Assembly: GCA_029258655.1 (NCBI GenBank) | Contig: JARHYD010000112.1 | Location: 1-62,712, forward strand | DNA: 62,712 bases | Source: Mailhella sp. | GTDB taxonomy: Bacteria; Desulfobacterota; Desulfovibrionia; Desulfovibrionales; Desulfovibrionaceae | Direction: 5' to 3' | Part shown: positions 62,585 through 62,712 of the stretch, in pieces | Numbering within the stretch: position 1 is the first letter of the stretch | Layout: every line of letters starts with the position of its first letter | Notes under the pieces: model-generated | What the model saw: the letters and a program-made list of their open reading frames with translations, nothing else | Told to the model about the DNA's origin: nothing | Database searches by the model: none | Position numbers and translations under genes: made by a program

Positions 62585-62712
62585 AGAGCTGTCTCTAAAA
62601 AAACTGGACATATTTTTAATTATGTGTTTAACTTTATTTATGAGTAGACATGATATTTCTGATGAAAAATGGGCTGTAATAGCTCCTATGCTGGTAAAAA
62701 ATAGCAGTGAAA
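62585..62712 (+). mobile_element. Left end of an IS5-family-like insertion sequence (truncated by window edge)
   Basis: GAGCTGTCTCTAAAAAAACT just after the degP terminator looks like a terminal inverted repeat, followed about 35 bases later by a transposase start. The right end and target duplication are outside the window, so the boundaries are tentative. Confidence 0.6.
62640..62712 (+). CDS. IS5/IS427-group transposase, N-terminal fragment
   Basis: ATG at 62640 gives MSRHDISDEKWAVIAPMLV, the N-terminus of IS427-type (DUF4096) transposases, which begin with an ISDEQW-x-x-I-x-P-x-L pattern. An in-frame ATG at 62622 is a possible alternative start. The frame continues beyond the window; only 24 residues are visible. 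Confidence 0.75.
   Translation, partial: MSRHDISDEKWAVIAPMLVKNSSE

Overview
The window is AT-rich (my impression is low-30s % G+C) and its gene content points to a Desulfovibrionaceae-like member of the Desulfobacterota, perhaps an AT-rich host-associated lineage such as the relatives of Lawsonia. The markers are a siroheme-decarboxylase (AhbA/AhbB) gene, a CbiK-type sirohydrochlorin chelatase, an ORP-like cluster (two MinD/ferredoxin ATPases with NifX-like proteins), Mla lipid transport and Gram-negative envelope genes. The assignment is inferred from gene content only; no rRNA or tRNA gene was recognised in the window.

Layout. 1-0.46 kb: 3' end of a chemoreceptor. 0.9-8.7 kb (minus strand): an envelope-lipid block (Aas-like acyl-ACP synthetase, PqiC-like lipoprotein, MlaD, MlaF, MlaE) that continues upstream into rfaE2, trpS and a site-2-type protease. 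8.85-10.5 kb: an operon of two FlgO-like secreted proteins and a small lipoprotein, with a leader hairpin that sequesters its ribosome binding site. 10.6-13.3 kb: siroheme decarboxylase subunit, icd and an orphan membrane-anchored protein. 13.4-19.1 kb (minus): an MprF-like flippase, lplA, hisD, purC, fabI and, last, a 45-codon gene interrupted by an in-frame UGA with a SECIS-like hairpin, which is a candidate selenoprotein. 19.8-21.4 kb: an unknown gene and a membrane metallophosphoesterase. 21.9-28.5 kb (minus): glyA and the classical yceD-rpmF-plsX-fabH-fabG-acpP-fabF fatty acid cluster. 28.7-33.4 kb (minus): aminotransferase, cbiK, a DUF523 protein, purM and an unknown membrane protein. 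34-37.2 kb: a giant AsmA-like protein.

37.5-57.1 kb is a 19.6-kb single-strand block. In transcription order it holds an M16 protease behind a Fur-box-like site, an ABC ATPase, an ABC permease, a membrane protein, a TonB-dependent receptor behind a second Fur-like site, YejA-B-E-F (peptide importer), a DUF3450 protein, a TtpC-like ExbB, ExbB, ExbD, TonB and a TPR protein. The set resembles the ferredoxin-piracy (Fus / PqqL-YddA-YddB) logic: an outer-membrane receptor, a periplasmic M16 protease, an exporter-like ABC unit, a peptide importer and an energising TonB motor. I read it as a possible iron-responsive system for taking up and digesting a protein or peptide. 57.6-60.5 kb carries the ORP-like MinD/NifX cluster under tandem palindromes; 60.8-62.5 kb carries a FmdB-type zinc ribbon and a DegP/HtrA protease; the window ends inside an IS5-like element.

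Most long intergenic gaps carry copies of one palindrome-bearing repeat (called R1 here; about 272-292 bp when complete, ends TAGGGTGTGTTT and its complement, flanked by TA). I place seven copies plus one deletion remnant; they lie between convergent, divergent and co-directional genes, which fits a non-autonomous mobile element. A second short palindromic repeat (R2) occurs three times, and a GC-richer hairpin-dense insert lies within one R1 copy.
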